Source of the DNA: Aedes albopictus
Lineage: Eukaryota > Arthropoda > Insecta > Diptera > Culicidae
Reading direction: 5' to 3'
Length of the DNA stretch: 64,000 bases
NCBI RefSeq assembly: GCF_035046485.1
Contig: NC_085137.1
Span: 41,843,155 to 41,907,154 of the forward strand
A program made the translations under genes and the position numbers. This document shows positions 42,079-53,700 of this stretch, in pieces (position 1 is the stretch's first letter; every line of letters begins with the position of its first letter). The notes under the pieces were generated by a model. It was not told the DNA's origin, made no database searches, and saw only the letters and a program-made list of their open reading frames with translations.

Positions 42079-43516
42079 CCAATTGGCCGGGGCTCTGCTA
42101 AACCGAACTAAGCGCCAAAAAGATAATTCCGAGATAATTAAGCTTAAAGTTCAACCACTCACAAATAAACAACAGCGGAGATTATTTGAAACTTTTCCGC
42201 CCACATGTAACTTACAAACCTTCATTAACCACCAGAAATGAAGAATACATGTAAATTATTTGGAATCATTGATATAATAACATTTTATTTCTTGGTACTT
42301 TGCACTCAGTTCACTCTGGCTGATCAAAAACATTAGAAAATGGTTTATAGTTCAGTTTGGCTGAATGCGTTTTTTTTGTTTCAGGTAAAACTAGTTGGAC
42401 AGTGAAAAAAATCTCGATTTTTCATCGTCTATCAAGTTGAAATCGATATCACTCACAATCCGTTACATGAATCAAAAAGGACGCGTATAGTATGGTAGCA
42501 CGAAGGTCTCAAAATAGTTTGAAATATGAACGGCGGAAGCCCTCCCAGCTCAGCTTTTCCCACACATGCTTTTTCTTCATAAGCGGTGCATGTGGAGGCA
42601 CAGAGCAAGAGTGATTATGTCAAACGATGTCCTTGCATACCCTGAGGTCCTGAGATGTGAAAGTGGAGCAATTTGTGTACTTCAAATTTATGCTGGTCGA
42701 AGAAAACCATGAAAATGTTCTGCCAAAGCGCACTAAGTACAAAAAAGATTCCAAAAATATGAAAGAGACTCGAACTTGGATCATCTGAGTGATAACCAAG
42801 CGCGTTACCTCTAGGTCATATTACCTTGCTGAAGGTTAGTCGTTAAGTTTGAATCAAGTTCTAAACATTCTTCTCAAGGATGGTATTCGTGAAAACGCCA
42901 TTTTTCGATCAGCCAAAGCGAACCAAGTGTTTGATTTTTTTCAAGCTTTATTAATCTAATTAGGCTTGTTGTTCAATGACGGCTCTTATGTTAAATTACC
43001 AGTATGAGGTGTATCGACATAACGCTGGTATTAAAAATCAGTTGGTTTTTGTATTGTTGAGAATAAATTGATCCTAAAATGCTGTGGACTTGGTTCGGTC
43101 TGGCTGAATGTGATTTGGAAAAATGGCAATCAGCGCCATCGAAACATAATTGGTTCCTCCCACACCCATATTTCTAATAACGTGTTAATTTCTCTCACAG
43201 ATTGTTTCTATGAGTCGGTTAGCAGTTAGAAATCTGACGGCGATGAGGAGAACTTGAAATGTTCATCACCTGGACCAAAACTTAAATATTTCGCTGATTC
43301 TATCGAATGGTTTACAATTCACTCTGGTTGGATGCAAAATGATGTTTTGTATGTTCCGCCAAACAGAAATTTTGAATTTACTCCACGAAGAGCTGTCAGA
43401 ATTACTGGATTTTTACATGGAAGAAAGATCATCATTTTCTTCACTTAATGGTTAAGAAAACTCAATTTTTCAAAAAATGGTCTTTGGTTCGGTTTAGCAG
43501 AACCCCGACCAATTGG
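42079..43516. mobile_element. Second foldback element with repeated TTCGGTTTGGCTGAATG words
   Basis: Outer ends CCAATTGGCCGGGGCTCTGC and, on the other strand, CCAATTGGTCGGGGTTCTGC, both running into TAAACCGAAC. The interior repeats GTTC(A/G)(C/G)T(T/C)TGGCTGA at 42309, 42352, 42900 (reverse), 43090 and 43315. No coding domain. The left end is about 75 bp from the previous foldback element. Confidence 0.65.
42761..42822 (-). repeat. tRNA-like SINE head (minus strand)
   Basis: On the - strand: GACCTAGAGGTAACGCGCTT (A-box-like) and CAAGTTCGAGTCTC (B-box-like) at tRNA spacing. No clear body or tail. Confidence 0.45.
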
Positions 43517-43645
43517 CAAATTAAAATTGATTTTTACTTAAATTTGACAGTTCGACACTTAAATTTGACAGTTCTCCTAAGGAAATAATTATAGAACTGT
43601 CAAGTTTAAGTGAAAATTAATTTTAATTTTCCAATTTCAATCACT
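43509..43645. mobile_element. Small palindromic MITE, AATTAAAATTGATTTTTACTT arms
   Basis: The left arm CAAATTAAAATTGATTTTTA and ACTTAAATTTGACAGTTC are mirrored at 43590-43640. The left word CCAATTGGC overlaps the end of the previous foldback element, so the two may share a boundary. Confidence 0.6.
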
Positions 43646-43764
43646 AAAATACGAAATGGGATTCCACGAAACAACATTTCTACTTTTAAATACTTTATTT
43701 ACTTTAAATATTCGCAACTATTTTGAACATCTCTAGTTACGATCAATTGCGCCTTTCGATGAAC

Positions 43765-44330
43765 AAGCGCTCAAGTCCTCTTGTCAAATCCTAGGGTTAG
43801 GGTCTTCAGCAAAGTTATCAAGATTGATTGATGTTACACTTTTATGTCTTTGATTTTGATCTAGATGTGCTAAAACTGGTGGTTCTATCTTTCAATACGA
43901 CGCTCTAGTGTTCTCGATATGCATCCTAGAGGGTTGGAATCTTCGGTAAAGTGTTTTGGATTGGTTGATACTACATTCTTACGTCTTCAGTTTTGATCTA
44001 GATCTGTTGAAACTGATCTAGATAAGTTTGATCTAGATGAGTCGCACTCCAAGAGTGCGAACCGTGACAAGCAAACCCATACAACACACAACTTCCAACG
44101 AAAACGAAAGTGGCCTGTACACGGTTACGGTTACGTTCGAGTTCTAAGCACAAACCACAGACAAATAGATGTAACACTTCGAACATTCTTCGATTCAAAA
44201 CCTAGTTACGGAAACATGTTCGCACTATGCTAAAAGAACCGATCTTAGCCCACAATCGACTAGGTGGCGGTAGTGGGCAAACGTCAAACTCGAACAAAAA
44301 CGATGCAAGCGCCACAAGTGGTCAGTTGGC
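43765..44330. repeat. Degenerate direct repeats related to the 35-38 kb complex
   Basis: Two units of about 140 bp (near 43765 and 43915) share TCTTC(A/G)G(C/T)AAAG, GATTG(A/G)TTGAT and CAGTTTTGATCTAGAT. Further right, ACTAGGTGGCGGTAGTGGGC with CAAACGTCAAACTCG is the same family as the inverted copy at 40570-40640 (GACGTTTGCTAACTACCGCC). Confidence 0.5.
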
Positions 44331-44622
44331 CAACTATCAAATTTTTAAATTGGCTGTTAAATCGGTGTAAAGTAAGATTTATTAGAGCGTTTCACCTGTT
44401 TGTGCACAAACTATGAATCATTTGTACAAAACGCACATAAGAAATCGACAGTCAACCTCAACCACCCTGTAACTAGTGTGAAGTGCGGTGTTCATGCCAT
44501 ATATGCATCCGGAACGGCTCTTTTGCCATACCGGTTGGCTATGGCTACCCACCAACCACACAGCTAAAGTTGGTTGGGCAGCAAGCAGCAGAGAAGCAGC
44601 AAACTATCGGGGATTCAGCTTC

Positions 44623-45294
44623 AGTCTCAATTTAGTCACTCGACGGGAATGTTGTAGTCGTCAGCAAGTGTCGCGTGGTGTTCTGTTCCGGGATCGAATC
44701 GCGAGGCGAGTGTCGTTAATCGTAATATCATCACACATCTGCTGCGGTTGTTTTTGGAATATAGAGTTGAAGGCCGACGTCGCGACGCCCGTGTCCGTCG
44801 TTCTCGTTTGTTGCGGTGGTGATGATGATGATGTGCCATACAATTACGATCGGTTCCATATTGCACTTGAAATTTGGCCGATAACGACGAAGCGTAGCGA
44901 AGCAGTAGTGTGGCCGTGGGCGCCGAGGAGCAGCATCACATCGGAGTGTGTTCAACAGCACACAGAGCAAGTAGCATAATGCGGTAGAATGAAGTACATC
45001 GGATGATGACGTTGTCGGTCGTCGGGTCGATATTTTGAATAAGCATTTTGGATTCGTTCGATGCTGAAAGAAGATGCGATTATACAGCAGTCAGTGTGCT
45101 TATGAATATGAAATAAAATTGTGCCAGAGAGGGGGAATTGATGAAGAACATCATCGTATGAAAAAGTGTAGTGATGTTGTAACACGCCCTAGTGAGCAGC
45201 GGTTAATGTATGTGAATGTGGAAGGAAATGCACCATGCACATTCCAGTGCCAAGAAGAGCAAGGTTGAGAAGATGGGGGAGTGCCACTCGGCAG
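44623..45294 (+). promoter_or_regulatory. Candidate promoter and non-coding first exon (44.6 kb)
   Basis: A CpG-rich stretch beginning at an initiator-like TCAGTCTC. It contains CGCGAGGCGAGTGTCG and many CG dinucleotides and ends at a plausible donor GGCAG|GTTAAGT. An open frame of 163 codons through it lacks similarity and is Cys/Arg-rich in the way of translated leader sequence. I read it as a 5' leader of an unidentified + strand gene or isoform. Confidence 0.35.
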
Positions 45295-45828
45295 GTTAAG
45301 TAGGATAGTCACAGTTTGTTGCCGTTGGTAAAGATGGTCGATTACAATGTAATTATCCTACTTCTTCGGGAGGAAATACAACTGTGAAAACATGAACAAC
45401 CAATGTTGTTATAACTACACATTGAGTGCCTCTAATTGGATTTCAGTGTAAGAAAACGAAAGGAGGGGAACATGTGGGTGAAGATTTTGTGAAGATCAAT
45501 ACCGGAACGATTCAATGCCATCCACCAACGTAAACTAGGACAGGATCAACAGAAGTACGCGATTGGAGTAATTTTGCATGTGGGTAGATTGAATCCATCA
45601 TAGATTTTTTGAAGAGTGAACATATTGCTGTCCGTAACGCGAAACTTGGATATAGTGCAATTGGAACAATCAACTTTATTGACGGGAAGTGAAAACAACA
45701 CGCGCACAAGTGTTTGTCGTAATCGACGTGGAATATGATGCAAGATCTTAATTGTTCCAGTTCTATACATCTGTTTGGGAGCGAAACGGAGATGAAGAGA
45801 CGATTAGGAGCGCTACAGAACAAATATA

Positions 45829-46067
45829 TTCCCATATAGTCACATTTACATTGTCGTGGGTACTCAGCATGACCATGCTGAGGGTGGCAGGTTCGATTCC
45901 TGGCCAATTCAGGAACTTTTCGCAATGAAGATTTCCTTGACTTCCTTAGACATAGAGTATCTTCATGCCTGCCATACGATGTACACATGCAAAACAACTG
46001 TGGAAATGCTCAAGCTGAGAAACATACTTTGTCCCAATGGGGACGTTACGCCAAAAACAAGAAGAAG
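45829..46067 (+). mobile_element. Feilai-type SINE
   Basis: CAGCATGACCATGCTGAGGG, CAGGTTCGATTCCTGGCC (B box), CTTAGACATAGAGTATCTTC, AACTGTGGAAATGCTCAAGC and GGGGACGTTACGCC with an AAGAAGAAG tail. It carries a deletion in the body. Closest in head to the copy at 208-499. Confidence 0.85.
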
Positions 46068-46199
46068 TTTATTCAAAGATGAACAATCCGTTACCGCATT
46101 CACAAGTGCAGAACGGTGAAAATCCATACATGACAACGACAGTCCTATCACGTTCTATGTTCAATTTAGCAAAAAACGGCTAGTCAGAATTATTCCTTT

Positions 46200-46359
46200 G
46201 GGGCCGTACACAAATTACGTCACGCTTGAGGGGAGGGGGGTTTCGCAGAACGTGACAACTCATACAAATATTTTTGAGAACCCATACAAAAAGTGTTACA
46301 TAGGGGGAGGGGGGTTGAAAAAAGTCGATTTTTGCGTGATATAATTTGTGTATCACCCC
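46200..46359. mobile_element. 3-bp-target MITE (GGGGCCGTACACAAATT)
   Basis: Ends GGGGCCGTACACAAATTACG and, on the other strand, GGGGTGATACACAAATTATA. TTT at 46197-46199 and 46360-46362. G-runs inside each arm. Same family as 20050-20215. Confidence 0.8.
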
Positions 46360-46468
46360 TTTGAAGAAGACTCGAAACAGAGATTCGCTAAGACTGCAGC
46401 GCCGAAAATAGTATTCCTGTAATTCAAAATTTCCCGTAATGTTGAAGCTTCTTACTGGTAGCTGGTAG

Positions 46469-46853
46469 CAAGGATGGGAACACTTACTTGCAAAGAGTTA
46501 CACTCACTTGTTGTTTTCTCAGTTCAGAAGCGTGCAATCAAGGAATAATGTATGAACGACTTTTGCCTTGTAGTTTTGTCTAAAAGTGTACCAAATAGAG
46601 TAGGGGTCGCACTCGTATATCGAAGCCAACTCTCCACGAAGTGAATGTAAATTACACTCACCTCGTGGAGAGTCTCTTTCACAGCTCTGTCACGACTTTG
46701 GTATGCGTGTGCGACCTCTACTCTATTCAGCAAACTTTTAGACAAAACCACTAGGCAAAAGTCGTCCATACATTGTTTCTTGATTGCACGCTTCAGAGCT
46801 GAAAAAAAAAGCAAGTGAGTGTAACTCTTTATAAATGAGTGTTCCCATCCCTG
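46469..46853. mobile_element. hAT-type MITE with perfect 8-bp duplication
   Basis: Ends CAAGGATGGGAACACTTACT and, on the other strand, CAGGGATGGGAACACTCATT. The duplication GCTGGTAG is at 46461-46468 and 46854-46861. The arms pair over about 150 bp (GAGTTACACTCACTTG, TGGTTTTGTCTAAAAG, CTCTCCACGA). CAGGG-type ends plus an 8-bp duplication are diagnostic of hAT. Confidence 0.92.
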
Positions 46854-46861
46854 GCTGGTAG

Positions 46862-47040
46862 AAAGGTAGATGGTAGGATAGTGGGTAGGATAAACAGTGG
46901 GATAGACGGTCGGGTAGAGGGTTTGAGTGAAGGATAGAGTAGAGGGTCGGGTAGTGGATTAGGATAGAGGGTTAGGATTGACGGTAGGGCAGAGCGTAGG
47001 GTAGAGGGTTAAGGTAGAGGGTTAAGGTAGAGGGTAGAAC
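46862..47040 (+). repeat. GGGTAGAGGGTTAAGGTAGA minisatellite
   Basis: About fifteen irregular units of 9-16 bp based on AGGGT(A/T)(A/G)GG(A/T)TAG. It begins exactly at the end of the hAT MITE duplication. Its G-rich, AGGGTT-containing strand resembles telomere-like words but is too irregular to be telomeric. Confidence 0.75.
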
Positions 47041-47129
47041 CCGGGTTTTAACATTACCAGCAATACCATTCCAATAATGGAACATGTGTTCAAAGGATTC
47101 TAGTATGTTCCTTGCGTACCAGCACTTTT

Positions 47130-47880
47130 CAGACTTCGAGGTATCTTCCGAGAATTTCTCCAGGCATTCTCTTGAGTATTCCTCTCGAGAACCTTCCCAA
47201 GATATTTCCAGATGTCCCTCTCCGAATTCCTGTAAGGGTTTTTCCTGAGACTATTCAGTCAATTCTGGATATTTTAGTGCCGGAGTTTCCGATGGGGTTC
47301 CTTCTAAAATTCTTCAGGAGTTTTTTTTGTTTAGGAATTTGTTCAATAATTCCTTCTGAGATTTCTTCTATGATTCTTTTGATTATTCCTGCTCAGCTTC
47401 CAGCTGGCATTCCTGCCGCGCTGCCATCCTTTAAGGACTTCACAGGTATTCTCAGGAATTCTTTCAGGAATAACTTCAGGTATTTCTGCCGGTATTGCTT
47501 TAGAAAATCCTAAAAGGATTCGTTCTGGAATTTTAGCCAGCATTTCTTCAGGGATTCTTGCTAGGATTACTTCACGGATTCCTCCTGCCTGACATTCTTT
47601 TAAAGAGCACTGCCAAGATATTTTCAGAGAAACCAATAGGAGTTCTTTTAGGTATGAGTATTGAGATTCCTGCTGGTTTGAGAGTTGGGATTCCTTGACA
47701 GATTTCTTCAGGATTTTTTTAAGCTTTTCTCTCGGAATTCCTCTCAGGATTTCTCCACTGATTATTCCTTCCGCGATTTCTTCTTTGTTTCTTTGAGTGG
47801 GGATTCCCGACGAGCTGCCAGCCACGATTCCTCTCCTCAGGATTCTTCCAGATATTTCTCCCAGAACACTGTTGTAGACA
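47130..47880. repeat. Degenerate TTCC-type repeat field
   Basis: Words such as GGAATTTGTTCAATAATTCC, TTCTTCAGGGATTCTTGC and CTCAGGAATTCTTTCAGGAA at loose 25-30 bp spacing. A long - strand open frame (47343-48221) is produced by this repeat: it reads as Ile/Pro/Glu-rich periodic peptide and lacks any domain. Confidence 0.75.
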
Positions 47881-48289
47881 CGTTTCCTCCTTATATGTAA
47901 TTTATGAACAATCTCCGAGTTATTTCGACAGAAGAAGAAAAAGTATTTGAACAGAGCGTGAGCCAGAGCCAATGAGAGTGCGAGAGTAAGAGAAAATATA
48001 GAAACAGAGATAAATAGGCTTTTTGATACACATAGATATCTGTAGTAAACCATGATGTCTTCTGACAGATATTGGCTTATTATTTTAGAGTAGTTATCCT
48101 TTCTTTCACTCAAAATACAATGAGAGTATAAAAGTTGTGCTAAAATAGAGCACGAAAAAATGATCAGATGTTGGCGTTCCAAATTGAAGATTTTTTTTGG
48201 AACTACACCATAGACTTCCAAGATTTTTATGAAAACATTTACTGAAACTTGACTGTTAACAAATGTTTATGCTAATTCAAACGGGTTAA

Positions 48290-48600
48290 GGACACTCAAG
48301 AAGGAGCTCTGATAACTTCAAGGAATCTCGGGAGGAACTACGTTTGAAATTCCGTTGCGCAATCCAGAGAAATTTCGGAAAACTCTTTAGAAAAAGTCTC
48401 TGAAACTTGTACAATAATTTCGTAAAAACCCAGCGAGAAACTGTTGGAAAGCTATCTTGGAAAATCTAGAAGCATGTCGGGAAAACCTCTGGAAGAAATA
48501 TCGGGAGGAACTTCAACAGATACTCTGTGAAAAACTTTTGCAGAAATCCTGGAAAGAACTCTGGTAGATGTTTCAGTAACAACTTTTACAAATCTCGAAA
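48290..48600. repeat. Weak degenerate repeat of the CTGGAAGAA type
   Basis: CTCTGGAAGAAATATCGGGA, AATCCTGGAAAGAACTCTGG and AACTCTTTAGAAAAAGTCTC resemble the complementary strand of the TTCC repeat field, more diverged. Confidence 0.4.
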
Positions 48601-48832
48601 GATGTTTATTTTTGTATAGTTTTTAAAAAGTATATAAATTTTTTAAAAGTTGGGATAATTTTTGAACTACATATAGACTACTTATAGATTTTCAAAATTT
48701 CCCTCTGAACAAAACCTGGAAAACGCAGGAAATTCTATTTTTAGTTATGAATAAACACTATGTTCTAAACAAAACTTCAATGACCCTCCTAGGGTTCTGG
48801 AGTGATGTGAACCCAAACGTGGGTGGATCATT

Positions 48833-48945
48833 GTGCCAGGTGGGATTAGTTGTCGGGATTTTATTCCTAAAATGGTTAATCTTATGACGAGATGTATCAG
48901 CCGAGGGCTGAAAATCTCAATTATAAAGATAAATGATATATGTTA
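48833..48945 (+). repeat. SINE 3' end
   Basis: ACGAGATGTATCAGCCGAGGGCTG-type block, then AAAATCTCAATTATAAAGAT, homologous to the 3' domain of the SINE at 59278-59453 (CGAGATGAACTAGCCTAGGG, AAAATCTCGTTAATAC). The head is lost. Confidence 0.55.
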
Positions 48946-49084
48946 GCGCTATTCAATGATGCTGTTGCATCTGAGAAGAAATATTTGCTGATTTTAATAT
49001 TCTTCTGATCGGTGAATGCAATGGCTCAATAAAACACACATTTATCACTAGGAAAGCTAGGTCAATTGGAGCGTAACAAAATTT

Positions 49085-49795
49085 GTCTTACTAATATTCC
49101 TTTCATCCTCAATGATAGTAACGATGTGACCGGCGCCCTTATTGACCTTACTACAATTGGGACTTCTCCAACTGTGTACATTGAGGATGGTTACCTGAGC
49201 AAAGTCTGAAATCAAATTGAAAACTAATTTTGATGTTGTGATATTACACATTTTGATAACTCAGGTTGTTGTCGTTTTGGTCGTTTAACGGTTAAAACAT
49301 CAGAAATGAGAGAAGAAAAATGTTCCAGTAGCAGCAAATTGAAAACAATTCCTGCTATCGATGATAACTGTTTTTGTTATCGGCGCAATAAAAATGAAAA
49401 GTCGTTGAATGTAGAGTCTTCCGGTTGATATTAAATCATTAATGCAATAATATAATTGCACTACTGATACATCCCTAGAATAACTTTACATAGTTTACTA
49501 AAAGATTTAAAACTATTCTAACACTCAATATTTACATTAATTTAAAATGACAACAAACCGAAAACAAAATTTACAATCAAATCAAGTAAACATAAACTGA
49601 TATCAAAATGTGATATCAATTTGTAGCTGAATACAAATCATGTTTTCGATTTGCTGTAATTTTGTTGTTGGACTTTGCTCGGGTAGTTATAGTCCCATTT
49701 GTTGGTTCACTGTGTAAGTTCGATGTCTCCAGTAAATTACGAAGTAGCAACTACGAGTTGTGCAGTCGTCTATGCTCAATGTTCATGTGTAAGCT
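49085..49795 (+). repeat. Diverged copy of the 55.6-59.1 kb retroposon 3' end
   Basis: ACTAATATTCCTTTCATCCT with GTGACCGGCGCCCTTATTGA near 49090-49147, and GAAGTAGCAACTACGAGTTG with TGCAGTCGTCTATGCTCA near 49740-49787. Both blocks have counterparts in order at 58930-58985 and 59095-59125. About 500 bp of unrelated AT-rich sequence separates them here. Confidence 0.5.
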
Positions 49796-49800
49796 AGGTC

Positions 49801-51530
49801 ATTTCAAACGCAAAACGTCGAATGTCAACTAATTCGAGCGCTTCATTTTCCAACTGTAGTTAAATTTTGTTTTTGCTGAACAAATGCTGTTGGACTTTCA
49901 AGCTTCCTTTCACTCGAATAAAACGAACATTTTAAACCAATGCCAAATTCTTGCCAAACTGGTTCTACATGTAGAGAGGTATTATAACCCATCAACTCCG
50001 TTCTTCTTATGTTCTTTAGTGTTACACATTTACTGGAGTGTCCGTCTGAAAATCCAGAAATTGAATGCGATACGCGTGCGGTTTGAAACCATTCGAAAAA
50101 AGTTGTTAATTGATCCAGATCAACACCTCGGTATAACTTTTCCTCCGATATTTACTTTAATGTCACCTCGCTGATTTTATAGCATAGCACTTGGGAACCC
50201 GTCCGCCTATTTGGTCATTTCCTTACCACGCCATCGTATCAATCGAACCGGCTTAGCCGGCTTGAAAATTCAACCTGATTTCGCAGGTGTCGTAACAGAA
50301 ACTGAATAATCCGCTGCAGCCGAAGAAGTAGTCGCGGGGTTGATAGACCTCCATTCAGGTTCAATTTGCAATTATTAGTGTCTTTCGAACAACCTACTGC
50401 GGACGCCGGCTACGCTCTCTAAGTTTTCGATCGTTGGAAAGGAAATGGGGTAAAAATCTGCGACACCATTTAATAATCGCAAGACGTGTTGCAACACCAG
50501 CAGCATCAGCAAGCATCTCATCGGTCGAATTGGAACTAACTAACGTTGCATCATTTGGAACAGAAGCAGACCAAGTTGAAGTTATTACGCGTGCATCATC
50601 GTCCCGTGGTGGTGCATGGGAACAGGCGGGAATCTGAAACGAGTTTGACTGAACTATATGCTTTCACTTTGCACCGAATGTTCGCCGCCAGTTCCAGATT
50701 ATGCTGTTACTGTGGTCGTCGCAGCCAGCAGCGCCGGCATACGACACGCGTATGAAGGGGTTTCTCCGATAGTCATCGATAGTCGAAAAAAAATAAGGTT
50801 CAAACTCTTTACTCCAGAGTCTGGAGAGTAGTTACTGCGCTTGAGTTGGAGCTTTTTTGTTGACTCTTCGAGATTGAAAGGTGTAGATGAGTTGTAGCTT
50901 CCATTCGAAACTTTCAAGTATGGGGTCGCCGCAGGTTACGTATTCCGCGTGAATTACGTGGTATTCGGCTGACGCAACCCAATTTGTTGCTTCACATTGC
51001 GGTGTACTCGTTCAAATTTTAGGATGTCTCTAGTTGAAGGTAGATTTTCGTAGTAAAAGTCCTACTTCAACTACGATTTTCATGGTCAATCTTGCCGCTC
51101 TATATCTCTATAAGTATGGAAAAGAAAAGAGTAAACTGCACTGTATAATTTCCCCATAGTTTGTTTTCAAATCTCGAAATTCCCAACTGTCGCCCATATG
51201 AAAGCCCAGCCGCATTTCAATTGCTTATTCAAATTCACTGTAGCAATAATAATAAAACCAGCTAGCGATAAGAACACTAATCGGGGTCGGTTTCGCGTCA
51301 TCTGGATGTTTTCGTTTTCATCGACATACCAAATCGGCGAGATTGTACTAGCTATTCTTAGATGCAATCGTTGGTCGTTGTTTAGACTTGGTAATAGCAC
51401 AGAAACTTTTCATGCAGTAGGCAATAGGAAACAATCAAAAAATTATTATGATGTGATTTTTTTAGCTAGGTATTCGCAATTGAAACAATCATCAGTGATA
51501 ATGGGTGTGATTACTTTATCTTTTCATTCT
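49801..51530. other. Unassigned stretch with a GC-richer patch at 50.2-50.8 kb
   Basis: The patch contains CACCAGCAGCATCAGCAAGC and CGTGGTGGTGCATGGGAACA and short open frames on both strands without similarity or clear splice sites. It might be a leader or a non-conserved exon. I cannot support a gene call. Confidence 0.3.
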
Positions 51531-51776
51531 TAGCGCAACGTCCCCATTGGAACAGCAGTGTTCTTTGAGCACTTGCACAGTTTTTTAACTCGGAGCTTCC
51601 TCTGCTAATGACAATTTTGCATGTGTATATCATGTGGGTGGCACAACGATACTCTATGTACAAGGAAGTCAACGAAATTTCCATTACGAAAAGTTCCTGA
51701 CCGACAAGGAATCGAACCTGTCACCCCTAGTATGGTCATCAGTATCACGCCTTGACAACTGTGGTTATATAGGCCC
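51531..51776 (-). mobile_element. Feilai-type SINE, minus strand
   Basis: On the - strand: GGGCCTATATAACCACAGTT, CAGGTTCGATTCCTTGTCGG (B box), TACATAGAGTATCGTTGTGC, GCAGAGGAAGCTCCGAG and GTGCTCAAAGAACACTG, ending GGGGACGTTGCGC. No GAA tail is visible. Confidence 0.8.
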
Positions 51777-52679
51777 TTGCTTTGAATTCACGAAGATGGT
51801 GAACTCAGTAGTAGTTTTTTTTACCAATCTGAAGTTTCCAGAGAACTAGTAGGATGTCCGAAAACAAGCTAAGAAAAAGCTTAGGATTCAAGAGGCCAAT
51901 TTTGGACTTCATGTAGATTTTTTTTTATTCGAAACAAAAATTTAAATTTACATGAGTTCTTCAGAGCTATTTTACATGAATTACTTCTAAAATTTATTTA
52001 GCAGCTGATTACACTAGTTTACAAAATAAAACGAAAGTCGCAAACTTCTGCCAACGACCAAAATTTTTGAAGAACAATTTAGCACTGATTTCGAAACCGT
52101 GCTTCAAAAAATTTCAAGTAGAGCGGTTTTTGAGTTTTAGCTCAATAACGAGTTTTACAACTTTTAGAAATATGGAATTTACTAAAATTCAAATATCTTG
52201 CGTTTTGTTTAACCAATTTCAAATCTTTTTCCATAAATTAAAAGCTGAATACAATACCATTCGATCATCTGAATGCAGGTTTTGCGTCAGATTGGCGAAA
52301 TTCAAGATGTTGGCGAGTTTTAGGCCGATTTCCAAAAATAAATGAAGAAATGTATTTTTTTCAATAAGAAAAAAAAATCAATAAATTCTTTCTCAACGTT
52401 TATTTGACATATCATGTGTGGACGAGTTACAGTAAAAAAAAATCAGCTCAATCGGACCATTGATTACGGAGAATGAGATGTGTGAAGTGAACGACGTTGC
52501 TTAAAAATAGAACAAAAATCGATTTCAAATCATCAACCTAGTATGGAAAGTCGAAAAAAATTCCGCTTCACTGTATTTTTTTTCCTTTGCGTTTTCGAAC
52601 TCAGGGCATGATTTTACACTAAAAATAATCATCAGCTTACCGAGTTCAAAAATCCTGTAAACTAGTTTTATAGAATCCC
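51777..52679. other. Unassigned AT-rich sequence
   Basis: No gene, domain or named repeat recognised. Confidence 0.4.
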
Positions 52680-53700
52680 ACACTCAGTATTTGAGTACTT
52701 TCGAGATTTCCTCCAGGTCTGTAGGGATCCTTTCAGGAATTGCGTCGGTTGTTCATACGGGAGTTTCTTTTTAAAAATACATTTGAAATGCCTCAAAGGC
52801 CACATTCTTATAAAACACCAAGGGGTTCTGCTGAAACTTCTCCACGTGTTTTTTTCTTTGCTGGTTTTCTCCAGGAGTTTCTTCCTGGGATCTCTCTAGC
52901 ATTCCTTCTACGATTCCTCTATTAGTTTTTTTTTCTGAGATTCACACACGGTTTTCTTCTGAAATTTCTTCAGAGCGTTTTCTTAAATTCATTCAGGATT
53001 TGTGGGGCTCTATCGAAAGATTTATCGTGGGTTTCACCAGGGTTTTCTTCTAAGATTCCTCTAGGAGTTCCTTCGGAGATTCTCCCAGGAATTTCTTCTG
53101 GGATTCCTTCAGGAGTTCTGCGATTCATTCTGAGGTTCTTTATGGAATTCCTCCAGGAATGTCGAACAAGATTGTTCTGAAGTTCCTTCTGCATTGAATT
53201 CTGTTTCAATATTTCTGTTGGAGATCCTACTGGAATTTCCTTTGAAATTCCTTGTGAAATTTCTCCAGGAGTTCCTTCTTAGATGTCTTCAAGCGTTTCT
53301 TCTGGGATTTTTGCAGGAGCTTCTTCGGGGAATCCATATTAATTTCCCTTAAAAATTACCTCTAGTGTGCTGAGAGTCATTCTCAGATTGTTTATGGAAT
53401 TCCTCCAGGAATGTCTAAAAGAGTAACGTATAAGATTCTTCTGAAGTTCCTTCCGCATTGAACTCCGATAATTCTTTTGGAGATCCTACTGGAATTTCCT
53501 TTGGAAATCCTTCTGAAATTTCTCCATGAGTTCCTTCTTAGATTTCTTCAAGCGTTTCTTCTGGGATTCCTGCAGGAGCTTCTTCGGGGAATCCATATTA
53601 AATTCCCTAAAAAATTACCTCTAGTGTGCTGAGAGTGCTTCTGGAGTTTCTAATGGGATTCCTTCAGAGATTCTTCCAAGTGTTTCTGCTGGGGGGTTTC
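52680..53700. repeat. TTCC-type repeat field with a ~250-bp tandem duplication
   Basis: GGAATTTCTTCTGGGATTCC-like words throughout. Within it, a unit starting TATGGAATTCCTCCAGGAAT at 53141 recurs at 53393. Both copies carry GGAGATCCTACTGGAATTTC, GGAGCTTCTTCGGGGAATCC and ACCTCTAGTGTGCTGAGAG. The copies differ by small indels, including one of about 17 bp. Confidence 0.75.

Noticed and set aside
44488..44979. 163-codon plus-strand open frame
   Set aside because: Lies in the CpG-rich leader-like island; composition typical of translated 5' UTR and no recognisable similarity.
46862..47040. Interstitial telomere or CRISPR-like array
   Set aside because: Units are irregular in length and sequence, insects of this group lack CRISPR, and there are no constant spacers.
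47343..48221. 292-codon minus-strand open frame
   Set aside because: Its sequence is Ile/Pro/Glu-rich and periodic because it reads through the degenerate TTCC repeat field; no domain, no splice context.
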